From: Tigriopus japonicus
Taxonomy: Eukaryota; Arthropoda; Copepoda; Harpacticoida; Harpacticidae
DNA: 64,000 bases
Assembly (NCBI GenBank): GCA_010645155.1
Contig: JAAGOF010000328.1
Location: forward strand, 25,596 to 89,595
Direction of reading: 5' to 3'
Shown piece after piece: positions 22,833 through 33,552 of this stretch. Under the pieces are notes generated by a model, which saw nothing but the letters and a program-made list of their open reading frames with translations, was not told the origin of the DNA and ran no database searches. The first letter of the stretch is position 1. The number at the start of each line of letters is the position of its first letter. A program made the position numbers and the translations under genes.

Positions 22833-23221
22833 CAGGGTTGCCAACTGGCGATTTTGAAACATGTCTGGCGAAAGAAAAATGAATCTGGCGAAATCAGCTG
22901 ATCTGGAGATTTTGATATCACTGGTGATAAATCTGTCGATTTTAGTATTTCTGGCGATAAATCTGGCGAAATAAGCAAATTTGGCGAAAAATTAGGCGAA
23001 ATCGGGGAAAATTGGGGGAAAAAAATGACAAAATAACCGATTTTTAGCGATAACTCAACCAAATTTTGATTCTCTCTTTATGATTTTGACTTTCATTCTG
23101 ACTGAAAACCAAGGGTCAAAAATATTTGAGATGACAATCAAGATTTGACTAAAGTATTGTTTCTTGATTTGCTTGTGCTTTTACCAAGAACAAAAAAATT
23201 TTGTTTTGCTCTTTTGTTGCA

Positions 23222-23412
23222 GAACTTACTTCCTCCCTCTTTGCGACGAATCTATCCATTAGATGACCGATTATGAATTTTTACGTCTCATTTACACGAC
23301 TTGTTATCCACTATCTGTGACCTGCCCAAAGTTCAGGGACTTTATTGGGCGGCTAATTCCCACTCCCTTACAGAGCAATGCTTTTATCGGACATGCCTTT
23401 TCCCCACTGGGG
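23222..23412 (+). pseudogene. LINE 3' fragment, third subfamily, inside the hAT element
   Basis: Broken plus-strand reading resembles the LINE C-terminal block: LLPPSLRRIYPLDD, then LLSTICDLPKVQGLYWAANS and SLTEQCFYRTC. It differs from family L and from the 11852 subfamily. Frames are shifted near 23275. Confidence 0.65.
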
Positions 23413-23874
23413 TTTTATCTGTTTTTTTGACATTTATATGGAATGACAAACTGTGTACCAGTTAAAATCGGTAAAAAAAATGCAGACTAGAATCTTTAAC
23501 AAGAGAGTTTGGGAAAAAGAGACTTATGAAGTCAAAAGCTTCGGCAAACGCATGTGTAACTTTGAAAAATTGTGAAAAATTCCCAACTTGATTTTCCTAA
23601 TGGTAGGACCAATTGAAATCCTAAAAAAAACATGCATCCTACTATTTTGCGATTGCACCCGTTTGGTTTTGTTTACGCCCTCTTGTTGCCTTACTACTTA
23701 ATATATTATCATATGGTCCAAATACAGGGCAGGAACAATGTCATTGGTATAAAAAAATGGTTTTTACTATTGATCATGCGTGATCACATTACATTTTGGA
23801 ATTTATTAATGGCAATTAGTCAGATTTCGTTCAGGTAATACCATTGACATAACTTTTAAAGAGTTTTAAAATAG

Positions 23875-24052
23875 GAAAGCCAGAGTGGCCGCGCGTACTA
23901 AGGTGGTCTTAAAAGAGCCGAGTGTAAGTGCTTCCCCAAATGCCGTAGGGTCGAATCTTGTTGGGGGTCGGATTGAAGCTGTCGGTAGAAATCCTTCAAT
24001 TTACAGGGAATCGCATTCCTTGTAGCGGTAGTAAAAAATCCGCAAAAAAAAA
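23875..24052 (+). mobile_element. tRNA-Leu-like SINE, family B (copy 2)
   Basis: A full-length copy starts GAAAGCCAGAGTGGCCGCGC, with TTAAAAGAGCCGAGTGTAAG, a decayed B box (GGGTCGAATCTTG), and the LINE-like tail TTACAGGGAATCGCATTCCT, then TGTAGCGGTAGTAAAAAATC. It lies inside the hAT element, so either it inserted there or it was carried with it. Confidence 0.88.
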
Positions 24053-24470
24053 TCATAGCGTGTCAGAAAAAAGTCTGAAAGATTTTGTTACTTAGCATCA
24101 ATGAAATTTCAATTTTGTTCACAAATTAGAAGCTAAAACGCGTTCTATATGTGCTACAAATAACAATTTATGAAGGAAAGTCAATATGGTGGCATTCCAT
24201 TTTTCTTCGAGAACTTTTGTCATGAAATGTGTATCAAAAGTTAAATGTTGAATTGAAAATTGAAAAACAAAACTGAAGAACTGACCATTTTTGAAGTTTT
24301 TTGACCCATGGTGAAGATTACTTCACCATGATTGACTATTTATGTACATAAGGTTGTTAGTAAGAAGAAATTTGGCGAAAATCTGGCGATTTTTCAAATG
24401 AGGTGGCGAATTCTGGCGAATTTCGGTGGCAAATCTGGCGAAAAGAGCCGCTAAAGACCTGGCAACCCTG

Positions 24471-24478
24471 TTCCCCAC
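24471..24478. repeat. right 8-bp target-site duplication of the hAT element
   Basis: TTCCCCAC, identical to 22825-22832. Confidence 0.9.
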
Positions 24479-24727
24479 TGTCTACCAGCCTTCATAAACA
24501 TGTTTTTTTTTTCTTTAAGAAGCGACAAAAGCCAAGACATCCCTGACTTTCGTGACTTCTGAGCAGGGCTGCAAATCAACCTCAAATTCGTGTTTGCTCA
24601 TATACCAGAGCAAAGCACCCATTCTCTAAGAGGTAACCCTACCCTGCCACCTCCCGTGAAAAAACTTGCGCAAGCCGAGATTTCACATCACTGATATTTT
24701 GTTGTCAATCACCCGATCATGTGAATT

Positions 24728-25012
24728 AATCGGCCCCTGTTTAAACTCCATACTAGTTGAAATTCACTTTTTGCATATCGGGTTAATACCTTAGACACAT
24801 TTCCAGCAGACTTGAGGATTTTCAATAACCAAACTGCCCTATCAGATGAGCGAAATAGTTTAGATGTGTTTCTTAGAAGAAAAGGTTCCTTTAATCATGA
24901 ACTTCGGCTTCCCGCATGATGAATGACGTCACAGACAGTCCGTGCCGGGTCGGGCAATCATAGATTTGAATGCCAATCTCTGCCTTCTAGTATTTCTAGT
25001 CGACACCTCACT
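24728..25012. repeat. direct repeat D, copy 2
   Basis: Colinear with 22298-22615 in the same orientation. It keeps the perfect TGACGTCA palindrome (24924-24931) but has a single GGGCAATCATAGATTTGA unit. Confidence 0.8.
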
Positions 25013-25255
25013 TTTCATGGCTCTGTTTATTTCTCAGGGGGTTGAATGGAGGTGCTTGATTGGATGATCTAGTGTGAAAAGTGCGCGCAAAATTTGGAAC
25101 GAACGTAATATTTTAATTGCAATTTAGTTACATATTTCATCTGGAAAATAACTCCCGACAATTGTTCTTGAAATCTTCACCACATAAAGTACTAAGAGTT
25201 AAAGTTGAAATTCAGGAAAAATTGCAAATACCCTCAGAGGACTTTGGCGGATACG

Positions 25256-27140
25256 TGCTTGGATTTGAAGGTGCACTGAAAACGCATGTAAAACCTCTAC
25301 GATCGCTACAACTGATCTCAAAGCCTGAGTTAGCACAGAGCCCATGAATGAATGCTCTTGAAAACATACAGTATCAGATATCTTTTATACCTTCTCTGAG
25401 TTCAGTCGAATCTCGATATACGAAACTTTTCTGTCATCGGCAAAATGTTGCTTATATCGAGATTTTTCTAATACCGAGACTCAAGAAAATTGGCTCAAGA
25501 AACGAGAAAAAATACAAGGAAACTACCAGAGGAGTTTGCCTCACCTTAATATAACCTTATAAGCTTACTTTTATTACTACAAAATCCGACAATGACTCAA
25601 AAAAAAATAATTTATCCTTTTACACTTTTAAAAAATAGTTATCAATACATACAAATTTACATTACAAGTGCATGCATTTATATCTCTATTACGAAGCTTC
25701 AGAACTTGTTTCAATCTCAATTTGACAGAAAAAATGAAAGAAGAATATACAATGTTGTCATCATTGGTATATTATCCAACCTATACAAGAACAAACAACT
25801 TTTTCAAAAATTTGAGCCTTCCACGCTTCCATATTGATGCAGTTTTTTGCTATTTTTTTGGAATATTTCAACAAAAAATCTTCTATTCTCAGTTTGACTT
25901 TAAATTTGAGAGACTTTCTTGGGTTCGCATGACACTTCCTTGGATTGCTTATTTTGCTTTGCAAGATACACATTTTTTTTCACTCTCAAGCATTGCAAGT
26001 TTGTTGGCAAAATGAGCGTATATTATTTTTTAAAATCGTCGACAAATTATTTTTTTAAACTTAATGTCATTAAAATAGTTATTGTTGAGTTGCATGTTGG
26101 ACAATTTTTAGCGATTTTAGGGTTCAAAATGCAATTTTTCGTTCTTTTGACTGAAACTTGAAAAGGGCAAGTTGTTAATTTTTTTAAAAAAAGGCGCAAG
26201 GCGCGAGGGCCCAAAAAAGTGCGCATAGGCACCCTTAAAAGCGCAAAGTTTGCGCAAAAGCGCAAAATATGGAAGCACTGCATCGATCCTTTTAGAAATG
26301 CTTCGATTTGTTTTGTTTTTGGTTTGTGCTGTGACCAATTTAAGCAAGAGAAATAGCCCAAATCTTTGAAAATGTTTCTTATATCGAGATTGAGGAAAAT
26401 TGAAAAATTTCTTATATCGAGAATTCTTATGTAGTAAAATTTTGGTCAGCACGGAAAACTTTCTTAAATTGCGAAAATTTCTTAAACTGAGATTTCTTAT
26501 ATCGAGATTCGACTGTACTGTACAGCCCTAACTTTTGGAGTCTCTCCCAATACAAGAGCTCTCTCATTCATATGATGTTCCTAGTAAAACATCTTTGGAC
26601 CTGCTCGACCTTTTGCAAACCTGCCGAACTCATTGGAGCCCAAATGGGTGAGGCATATTCAAGATGCGGTTGAACGATCGACTTGTACAGAGTTAGCATC
26701 GTAATACTATCTCTGGACTTGAAAGTGTGATAGATCTAATCACACATTAGAAATGAATTCCCCACTTTTAACTGGATTTGCTCATCAAACTTGCCATCAT
26801 TTTGGATTATAACTCTTAAATTTTTCAAAGACTATACCTGCTCAATACCACAACCTCCATTGCCTTTCAGTGGAACATCTTATTTTGACGCCCCATACGT
26901 CATTGTGCGGAATTTCATCTCGTTTAAAGCCATGTTACTCTTTGCAACCCAAGAGTAGACTTTCTCCAAGTCCTCTACTAAACATTTTGAGTCCTGACCA
27001 TTCCTTCCACAAACTAATTTTGTGTCATCAGCATATGAAGAAATACTGGCTTTTGTTCTAAACTTCTGGAGAGGAGTAATAGAGAGAAAAAACAGGAGCG
27101 GACCTAAAATTGAACCTTGTGACTTGACATCATACATGCC
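25256..27140 (-). pseudogene. LINE family L (copy 5), split by a pogo-like insertion
   Basis: The upstream part (about 27140-26518) encodes GSILGPLLFFL, SSYADDTKLVCG, the LEKVYSWVAKSNMALNEM block and, further on, the sequence before YSTQRR. The downstream part (25400-25256) continues the C-terminal ORF from the same point. Family sequence GAGTACTG is cut at TA. The 3' end stops at about 25256 without the family tail, so it is 3'-truncated. It shares the ATTC duplication with the copy at 16317. Confidence 0.85.
25403..26515. mobile_element. pogo/Tigger-like non-autonomous element, complete, inserted in a LINE
   Basis: Ends are CAGTCGAATCTCGATAT at 25403 and the inverted ATATCGAGATTCGACTG ending 26515. 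TA follows the right end, and TT (a mutated TA) precedes the left. The disrupted LINE site is GAG-TA-CTG, so the target is TA. The interior is AT-rich and non-coding, with several internal TTATATCGAGA motifs and a GCGCAAAA-rich patch at 26190-26280. The colinear partner is at 15566-16316. Confidence 0.88.
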
Positions 27141-27601
27141 ACTAATAATAATTATTTTACCTTATTTTACCTAGATTTACCTTATCAAGGCAAATTCAAG
27201 ATAATGGAAAGAATTTCGTAAAATCTACTTGTGACATACTTTACGAAGACTCCAGAAAATTGGCACTTTCCTCAAAATCTAGCATAGGTAAAAAATATGT
27301 GTACAGTAATATAATTTCGTTTAAATATCAAATATTTTTGGAAATGTCTTAGAAAGAGTGCAGTACGTTTTTTTAAATTCACTTTTGTTCTGTCCACAAA
27401 ATTCGTAAAATATTGTTCCTCCTACTACTCTTTTTTTCTTAAAAATAAACGTACATTTTTTATGTTTTCACAAACCCTTTTTGCCCTTTAATCATTGATA
27501 ATGCCATAAGGAGTTGCAATCATTAATTCCTTCCCACGGTTTGACCACGGTCTGGTCAATAAATGAACCAATAGCACTCCAATCCAGGGCCTTAAAGTTT
27601 G
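27141..27601. other. intergenic, nothing supported
   Basis: AT-rich with small AGATTTACCTTA-type repeats near 27160-27190. No gene. Confidence 0.4.
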
Positions 27602-28235
27602 NNNNNNNNNNNNNNNNNNNNNNNNNNNNNNNNNNNNNNNNNNNNNNNNNNNNNNNNNNNNNNNNNNNNNNNNNNNNNNNNNNNNNNNNNNNNNNNNNNN
27701 NNNNNNNNNNNNNNNNNNNNNNNNNNNNNNNNNNNNNNNNNNNNNNNNNNNNNNNNNNNNNNNNNNNNNNNNNNNNNNNNNNNNNNNNNNNNNNNNNNNN
27801 NNNNNNNNNNNNNNNNNNNNNNNNNNNNNNNNNNNNNNNNNNNNNNNNNNNNNNNNNNNNNNNNNNNNNNNNNNNNNNNNNNNNNNNNNNNNNNNNNNNN
27901 NNNNNNNNNNNNNNNNNNNNNNNNNNNNNNNNNNNNNNNNNNNNNNNNNNNNNNNNNNNNNNNNNNNNNNNNNNNNNNNNNNNNNNNNNNNNNNNNNNNN
28001 NNNNNNNNNNNNNNNNNNNNNNNNNNNNNNNNNNNNNNNNNNNNNNNNNNNNNNNNNNNNNNNNNNNNNNNNNNNNNNNNNNNNNNNNNNNNNNNNNNNN
28101 NNNNNNNNNNNNNNNNNNNNNNNNNNNNNNNNNNNNNNNNNNNNNNNNNNNNNNNNNNNNNNNNNNNNNNNNNNNNNNNNNNNNNNNNNNNNNNNNNNNN
28201 NNNNNNNNNNNNNNNNNNNNNNNNNNNNNNNNNNN
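27602..28235. other. assembly gap (634 N)
   Basis: A run of N. Repeats border it on the right, so a collapsed or unresolved transposon is likely. Confidence 0.98.
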
Positions 28236-28356
28236 TTGTAAACAGTGACCACTGCTTTCGGTTTCGGTTTCGGTTTCGGTTAAGCCCTCTTTCGGCCGAA
28301 ACTTTCGGTTTCGGTTATGAGCCCTTTCGGTGCATCACTAATTACAGCATTGTTTT
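28236..28356 (-). mobile_element. terminal part of a DNA element rich in (CCGAAA)n
   Basis: Plus-strand GGTTTCGGTTTCGGTTTCGG and CTTTCGGCCGAAACTTTCGG arrays end in GGTGCATCACTA. Read in reverse this is TAGTGATGCACCGAAAGGGC, an arrangement typical of hAT-type termini with subterminal CGAAA repeats. The rest of the element would lie in the assembly gap. Confidence 0.5.
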
Positions 28357-28833
28357 TAACCCTAGCAGAACTGCTTTCTCTTTAGGTGCAGAAAATGAAA
28401 AAACAACAAACGAGTTTTGAGTTTTGGGTGAATCAATTTTTATTCTGAAAACTTTTAGAAGGCGGGAGAATCTGGAACATTCTTAATCCTAATTGACCAA
28501 AAAAGAGGGAGGTAAGCAGAAATTTGGATTGGAATTCCGTTTAGGATCCCAATCAATGCAAAAAATCACGGTCCATAAGTATCTCCAGAATATAATTATC
28601 TAACCACACCTACATTATTCTTACATCTGAAAAACAGCAATGAAAAAGTTTGATTATTCACATAATGGTCTTCTGACAGTTTCAAGTTCATTACATAGTT
28701 GAAATCGATTTTTGAAGATGAACAGAATCATGTTAAAGGCCGACAGCCAATCTTCTGCTTGTGTTGGACGAGAATCTTTAAAAGCTCGCCTAATAATAAC
28801 AAAGATTACATTTTTTTAAAAATTGAGCAAATG

Positions 28834-28839
28834 TTTATT
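28834..28839 (-). promoter_or_regulatory. polyadenylation signal of 7TM gene 2
   Basis: AATAAA on the minus strand, about 58 nt downstream of the stop codon at 28897. Confidence 0.5.
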
Positions 28840-28896
28840 GGCCTGACATAAATATCATAGAAGGTTTACATATAGAGAAGGAATTTCAGAGCTTCA

Positions 28897-29889
28897 TCAC
28901 AAATCCCGACACGCATCTTGAGAGCTGAGTGAGTTTGTGAGATATGTTGAATCATTTGGTTCCATTAAAACTTGGTTGGTTCGCGTTTGTCTTTCCACGT
29001 AGGCGTGATGAATTTCCCAAGCTAAACGTTTCTCCTTTGTGAGTTTCCGAAACTGTTCTTCGTCCTTTTTAAAAGTCTTAAAGGTGAAATTCAATGCCAA
29101 TGGAGCTCGAACCATCGCCATGCACACAGTCAAGATATACATCAAAGCCACAGTATCTTCAATGCCCAAATTGGCGACCCTGACTGCCAAGAACATTATC
29201 CCAAGATAAGGAACGATAAGTAAAGATGAACTGAGAGTGGCCAATACAGGAATTCTTATTATAGTTGCCTTGGCCTCTTTAGGCTCCACAGAACTCTGAA
29301 AGATATGATTTCTCACATAATGGAGGATGTAACAATCTGATACCAAAGCCGCTGTACACCAGGACATAACCAGGGTTCCCAAAAAGACTGCTTGTTGGTG
29401 CGTTGGTCGGCCTTTATCTCCTCGAAGACAAAACTCCACCAAGATATTTTGAGGCTTGTCATAGATGAAATTGAAACTGGTGTAGACTAGAAACAATCCC
29501 AGAGTTAGGCTGCACGCAATTAAAACGATCGATCTCTGAGTTTGCTCAGAAAGGATTCCATTCTTGTTGGATTTACGCAAAGTGGCCACCCTCATTCCAG
29601 CAATTAACGCATTAAAGACAATTCCAACGAGAGAAGGGACGTAAACAGATAAAAAGAAGTTCCAACATGTTACAAGGTTAACGATCCCAAAGTACAAGCA
29701 AAGGCCGTTGATCACTATGATTGAGCACGAAACGAGAGAGATGACGTTGTCCAGAAAAATGAGTAGGAAAATGACACGATTGATTTCAAAATTCTCGTGG
29801 ATTTTGAAGATCGAAATCAGATTCAAAATGATCCCCAAAATCCCGAGCACTTGGACGATAAAATAGACTAGTGGAACGTCATCCAACAT
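28897..29889 (-). CDS. orphan 7TM receptor-like protein 2, intronless
   Basis: A 330-aa paralogue of the protein at 12335-13321. I start it at ATG 29889 (MLDDVPLVYF) because it then aligns residue-for-residue with the other protein from position 1. The first ~200 residues are colinear without gaps. It has seven hydrophobic helices and the same C75 and C154 (EFCLRGDKGRPTH). The helix 3 end is GMRVATLRKSNKNG, helix 6 has IPVLATLSSS...VPYLG, and helix 7 runs into MVRAPLALNFTF. The tail block TFKKDEEQF..LTKEKRLAWEIHHA is nearly identical to the paralogue, while the last 30 residues differ. DRY and NPxxY are absent. Function is unknown: a membrane receptor or receptor-like protein. The intact frame and the uneven conservation argue that it is a working gene. 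Confidence 0.82.
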   Translation of the reverse strand: MLDDVPLVYFIVQVLGILGIILNLISIFKIHENFEINRVIFLLIFLDNVISLVSCSIIVINGLCLYFGIVNLVTCWNFFLSVYVPSLVGIVFNALIAGMRVATLRKSNKNGILSEQTQRSIVLIACSLTLGLFLVYTSFNFIYDKPQNILVEFCLRGDKGRPTHQQAVFLGTLVMSWCTAALVSDCYILHYVRNHIFQSSVEPKEAKATIIRIPVLATLSSSLLIVPYLGIMFLAVRVANLGIEDTVALMYILTVCMAMVRAPLALNFTFKTFKKDEEQFRKLTKEKRLAWEIHHAYVERQTRTNQVLMEPNDSTYLTNSLSSQDACRDL

Positions 29890-29899
29890 AATCACAAGT

Positions 29900-32119
29900 T
29901 GTTCCCAGCCTTTCTGGCTGCAGACAACTGCCTTTAATCAAGACTGATTCTCGGAATCGTCTCCGGAGAGAGTGCTTTAGGAAAGACGAGTGGGGATATT
30001 TTTGAATTGGAAGCCAGTTCTTGGATAAACCCTTCATTAGTTGGAGCCTCCCTAGTGCGCAATCTCAAAGAGTATCTGCGTGAAAATGATGGAGAGCCTC
30101 TACTGAAGTACCAATAAACATCATCAAATCGTTAAGCCAAAATGCATATTCTTGTTCTTTGAAGCCAATCAAGCTCGATATTAATCCATGACAAGGCACG
30201 GGCATTCCCTAAGAATTTCTTTTGAACATTTATCATGAAAAGCGTCATTTTTGAGTACAGCAGTGATGGATTTTGCCTGAATCTGTTGTCAATGTGGAAA
30301 ATTATTTCATTGGAAAAAATCGTCATATAAAGTTGTGCATACACTGATATGGCAATTATACGTGGATCCTGTTTCCCTAAAATTATGTAGGGACAAACGT
30401 TTTTTGCCGTTCCAGCCAGTTCTATGTTTTCAACAGAGTTGAAAAAAGATGCTTAAAATGGTATACCTTAAAGTGATTACAACTTCACAATTGCTTAAAG
30501 GTTATAAAAACTGTATTATTAACCTTTGTTTTGTAATCAGCGCTAAAAAGATGACGAAAAACCGAGCATTTTTAGGGGAACATCAATGCTTTCAAATCCA
30601 GAAACAAATCGAAATGGATTTTTAAGATTTCAGAAAATCAAGGATTTTGATTTTCCTCGATTTGGTCGACATGGTAGCAATCTTACTGGACATTTTCAAG
30701 CAAACGTCTTATATTTTGAAAGAAAGGTTTTTACTATTGCCATCTACCAAAAGAGCAACTCGTTTCTTAAAAATTAGATTTTTAAAGAGAACAACTTTCT
30801 TCACACTTTGCATAAACTTTGCTTGATATACATCATTTAGTATATTGCAAAGAACATGAGAGGTAAGATGAGTCCAAATGCCATGTGTCAAAAAGCAGAA
30901 ATAATACTAATGGCTTGAGCAGTTGGAAATAGTAAGAACATTATGTGACTAAACAACAACAAAACATAAGGAAAAATATCAAAATCACAGCCAAAAATTT
31001 GAAAATAAATAAAAATGTATTTTGAGGATAAAAGTTTTGATATTCCAAAATTTGCAATGAAGGTAAAACAGGTTGTAAAAAGAACGCTATTGAAGTTAAG
31101 ACCAAACAATAAAAATTGGTTCCCCTTGGAAGTTCTTATCTTTTTAGTCCTTTTGATGAATCTTCTGTTTTTCAAGATGTGAAAGAATATTCTACCCGGT
31201 ACAGAAATTAAAAATGAATTAGGAGGGCGAAAGTAAGATTTTTTTTCCTTTGAGCTACAAGTAAAAATGCAACTATGGTTATGGAATTGGTTTCCCGGCT
31301 CTCAGAATCCTCAAACAACAAGAAATACTTGCTTTGTTCCAGCGTAAATATAAGGAAGCGAGTTATCAAGAGCGGGGCGATGCAGATTCTTGGAAACTTC
31401 GTGTCACCATTCATCGCTCTTTCATCGATTCAAATAATTACTTTCTATGTGGATTTATTCCCTTAATGTCGCCTTATTTTTTATTATAGCCAAATTTCGA
31501 AACAGAAAAATGTCAGAGTCGCGAACGGTCTGTTTTCAAACATGACCCTTCACGGGAAAATCGTCGTCGCTTAAACATTGAGCTAGGGTGAAACTGCTTT
31601 TTCTGACTCATCAAGCCAAAGTTTGACCAATCACATCCAATAAAAATGAGGTTCATATATTGTTTCAATCAAGAGTAATAGGCGGTATAATTAGGTATTC
31701 CGTTTCTTTGGGAACACTCGTTAATGGACATGTTAATGGACATGGTAGTTAATTCAGAAACAAGGGGTTGTTAACCAAAAAAGAATAAAGATCGCAATAC
31801 TTCAAGCTTTATAGAACAGCACAAGTAAATAGGGTTTGTTTGTATTTCAACAATTCTTGTAAAGGAAAGCACTTTCTACATTCTGCAACTGGATCCAGAC
31901 CAACGAAAAGTCGATGAAAATTGGTGCCATGTGTTCAATAAAGACCAGGATGTTGGACTTTGCCCCTACATGCATTTTGCAACTGGACAAAAAGACATTT
32001 TGTAAATAATCTTTTGCAAACTCCTTTCTATGCAAACGAATAGTGATCCTTAACTGCGTTTTGCATTGCCGTACTTTGTCCTCGAACCACAGGAAAAAGG
32101 TAGAAAAAAGCAAGCCATG
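29900..32119. other. intergenic, no gene supported
   Basis: 2.2 kb upstream of 7TM gene 2. Short open frames only, none with recognisable motifs. Confidence 0.45.
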
Positions 32120-33090
32120 ACTCTAGTAATGTTGTTAAAAAGACTGGCATCGATAGTCAGGATAATCGATTGGAGGATCTGGATCAAATTTTTTTTTAAA
32201 CCATCAAGAGCTTAAAGCTCTCGAATTCTCCTGGACCTGATGGTGTGACATCCTACGATCTGATGAAATGCTCACAGATTCTTGCCCCTGTTTTCTCGTA
32301 CTTGGTGCGTCGCATCTTGGATCAGGGCAAGTTTCCCTCCTCATTGAAAGTATCTCATGTTGTTCCAATTTTTAAGGGCGGAAATAAGTCTCATCCTAGA
32401 AATTATAGGCCCATTTCACTGACCTCCAGAATGGCAAAAGTGTTTGAGAAGATCATGAAGTCCATGCTTGTACCGTAAATTATTTAGAAATGCATGATAT
32501 AATTCCTTCTGTACAGCATGGGTTTCGAGCTCATTTTAGTACAGTAACCCCACTGGTTGACCATATTGAGCAGATTATTGAGGGACTTCAAAGTTACGAG
32601 TCAGTTGATGTAATCTATCTTGGCTTTGCCAAGGCCCTTGATAAGGTAGATCATAGCCTTTTGCTCAATCAACTCAAAGAGTTTGGGATCCAGGGTAAGG
32701 TCCTGAACTGGATTGGTAGTTTAATGAGTGGTAGGAAACAAACGGTCAAGGTTGACGGATCATTAAGTGGCATGTTTGATGTCATGTCAGGTGTTCCACA
32801 AGGTTCCTTTTTAGGTCCGCTCCTGTTTATTCTCTTTGTTCCTCACCGGCAGTTTGATACAAAAGCCAGTATTTCATCATATGCTGATGACACATACTGT
32901 AATTAGTTTGTGGAAGGAGTGGTCAGGACTCAAAATGTTGTTGACTTGGAGAAAGTCTGCTCTTGGGTTGCGAAGAGTAACATGGCTTTAAACGGGATGA
33001 AATTCCGCACAATGATTTATGGGACGTCAAAATTAGATGCTCGGCTTCAAGACAATGGAGGTTGTCTTGAGTTAGGAGGACGTAAATACC
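32120..33090 (+). pseudogene. LINE reverse-transcriptase fragment, family L (copy 6)
   Basis: The most complete RT region in the window. In order: SPGPDGVTSYDLMK, VVPIFKGGNKSHPRNYRPIS, VFEKIMKS, VQHGFRAHFST, LGFAKALDKVDHSLLLNQL, SGVPQGSFLGPLLFILF and SSYADDT, then the KSNMALNGMKFRTMIYG block. This is the jockey/CR1-type order of RT motifs. Stops and frameshifts near 32478 and 32900 disable it. It ends at the TTAA (33091) where a palindromic element begins. Confidence 0.85.
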
Positions 33091-33094
33091 TTAA

Positions 33095-33548
33095 ATCAAG
33101 AAGCACGGAAATCATGGAGTGGGAGGCTAGCAATGAGAATTATGATTTCCAGCAGAAACGAACCATTTGCGTTCTTCTGCAAATGAGACCTGGCTTGCAT
33201 TGAGAAGAACACGTATTTCAAATTTCAGCCCAATCGAGTGCAGGAGTGAAAAGTTGTGCCTTCTCAAACTTATGTACTGAAGAGAGCATAGAATGAATGA
33301 ACTCGCCCTTTTGTGGTAAAACGATTACCACAAAAGGGGTATTTCATTCATTCTCGGTAGGATTTGCACTGACCTTTGAGTGAGCACAACTTTTGTCTCC
33401 GACGTTCGATTGAGCTGAAAATTGAAATACGTATTCTTGGCAACATATGCAAGGTCTCATTAAAAAAAAGAACGTAATTGAATTGTTCTTACTGGAAATC
33501 ATTATTCTCATTTATAGCCTCCCACTCCATGATTCCAGTGCTTCTTGC
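33095..33548. mobile_element. near-perfect palindromic element (foldback/MITE) flanked by TTAA
   Basis: The whole ~454 bp is an inverted repeat with arms of about 225 bp. The outer ends share CAAGAAGCAC and ATCATGGAGTGGGAGGCTA; the centre is at about 33327 (CCTTTTGTGGTAAAACGATT, then ACCACAAAAGG). Both flanks read TTAAATCAA (33091-33099 and 33549-33557). This could be a TTAA (piggyBac-type) or a 9-bp target duplication; the ends do not decide it. It separates a LINE from a BEL fragment. Confidence 0.75.
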
Positions 33549-33552
33549 TTAA

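Larger units (their letters stand above)
22833..24470. mobile_element. hAT-superfamily non-autonomous transposon
   Basis: The termini CAGGGTTGCCA (22833) and TGGCAACCCTG (ending 24470) are perfect 11-bp inverted repeats. They are flanked by the exact 8-bp duplication TTCCCCAC, the hAT signature. Subterminal regions on both sides are packed with TCTGGCGA/TGGCGAAA motifs, likely transposase-binding repeats. No transposase is encoded. The interior holds a LINE 3' fragment (23222-23412) and a SINE-B (23875-24052). Confidence 0.93.

Noticed and set aside
27488..28420. Long open frames on both strands
   Set aside because: They consist almost entirely of an N gap; the coding parts are artefacts.
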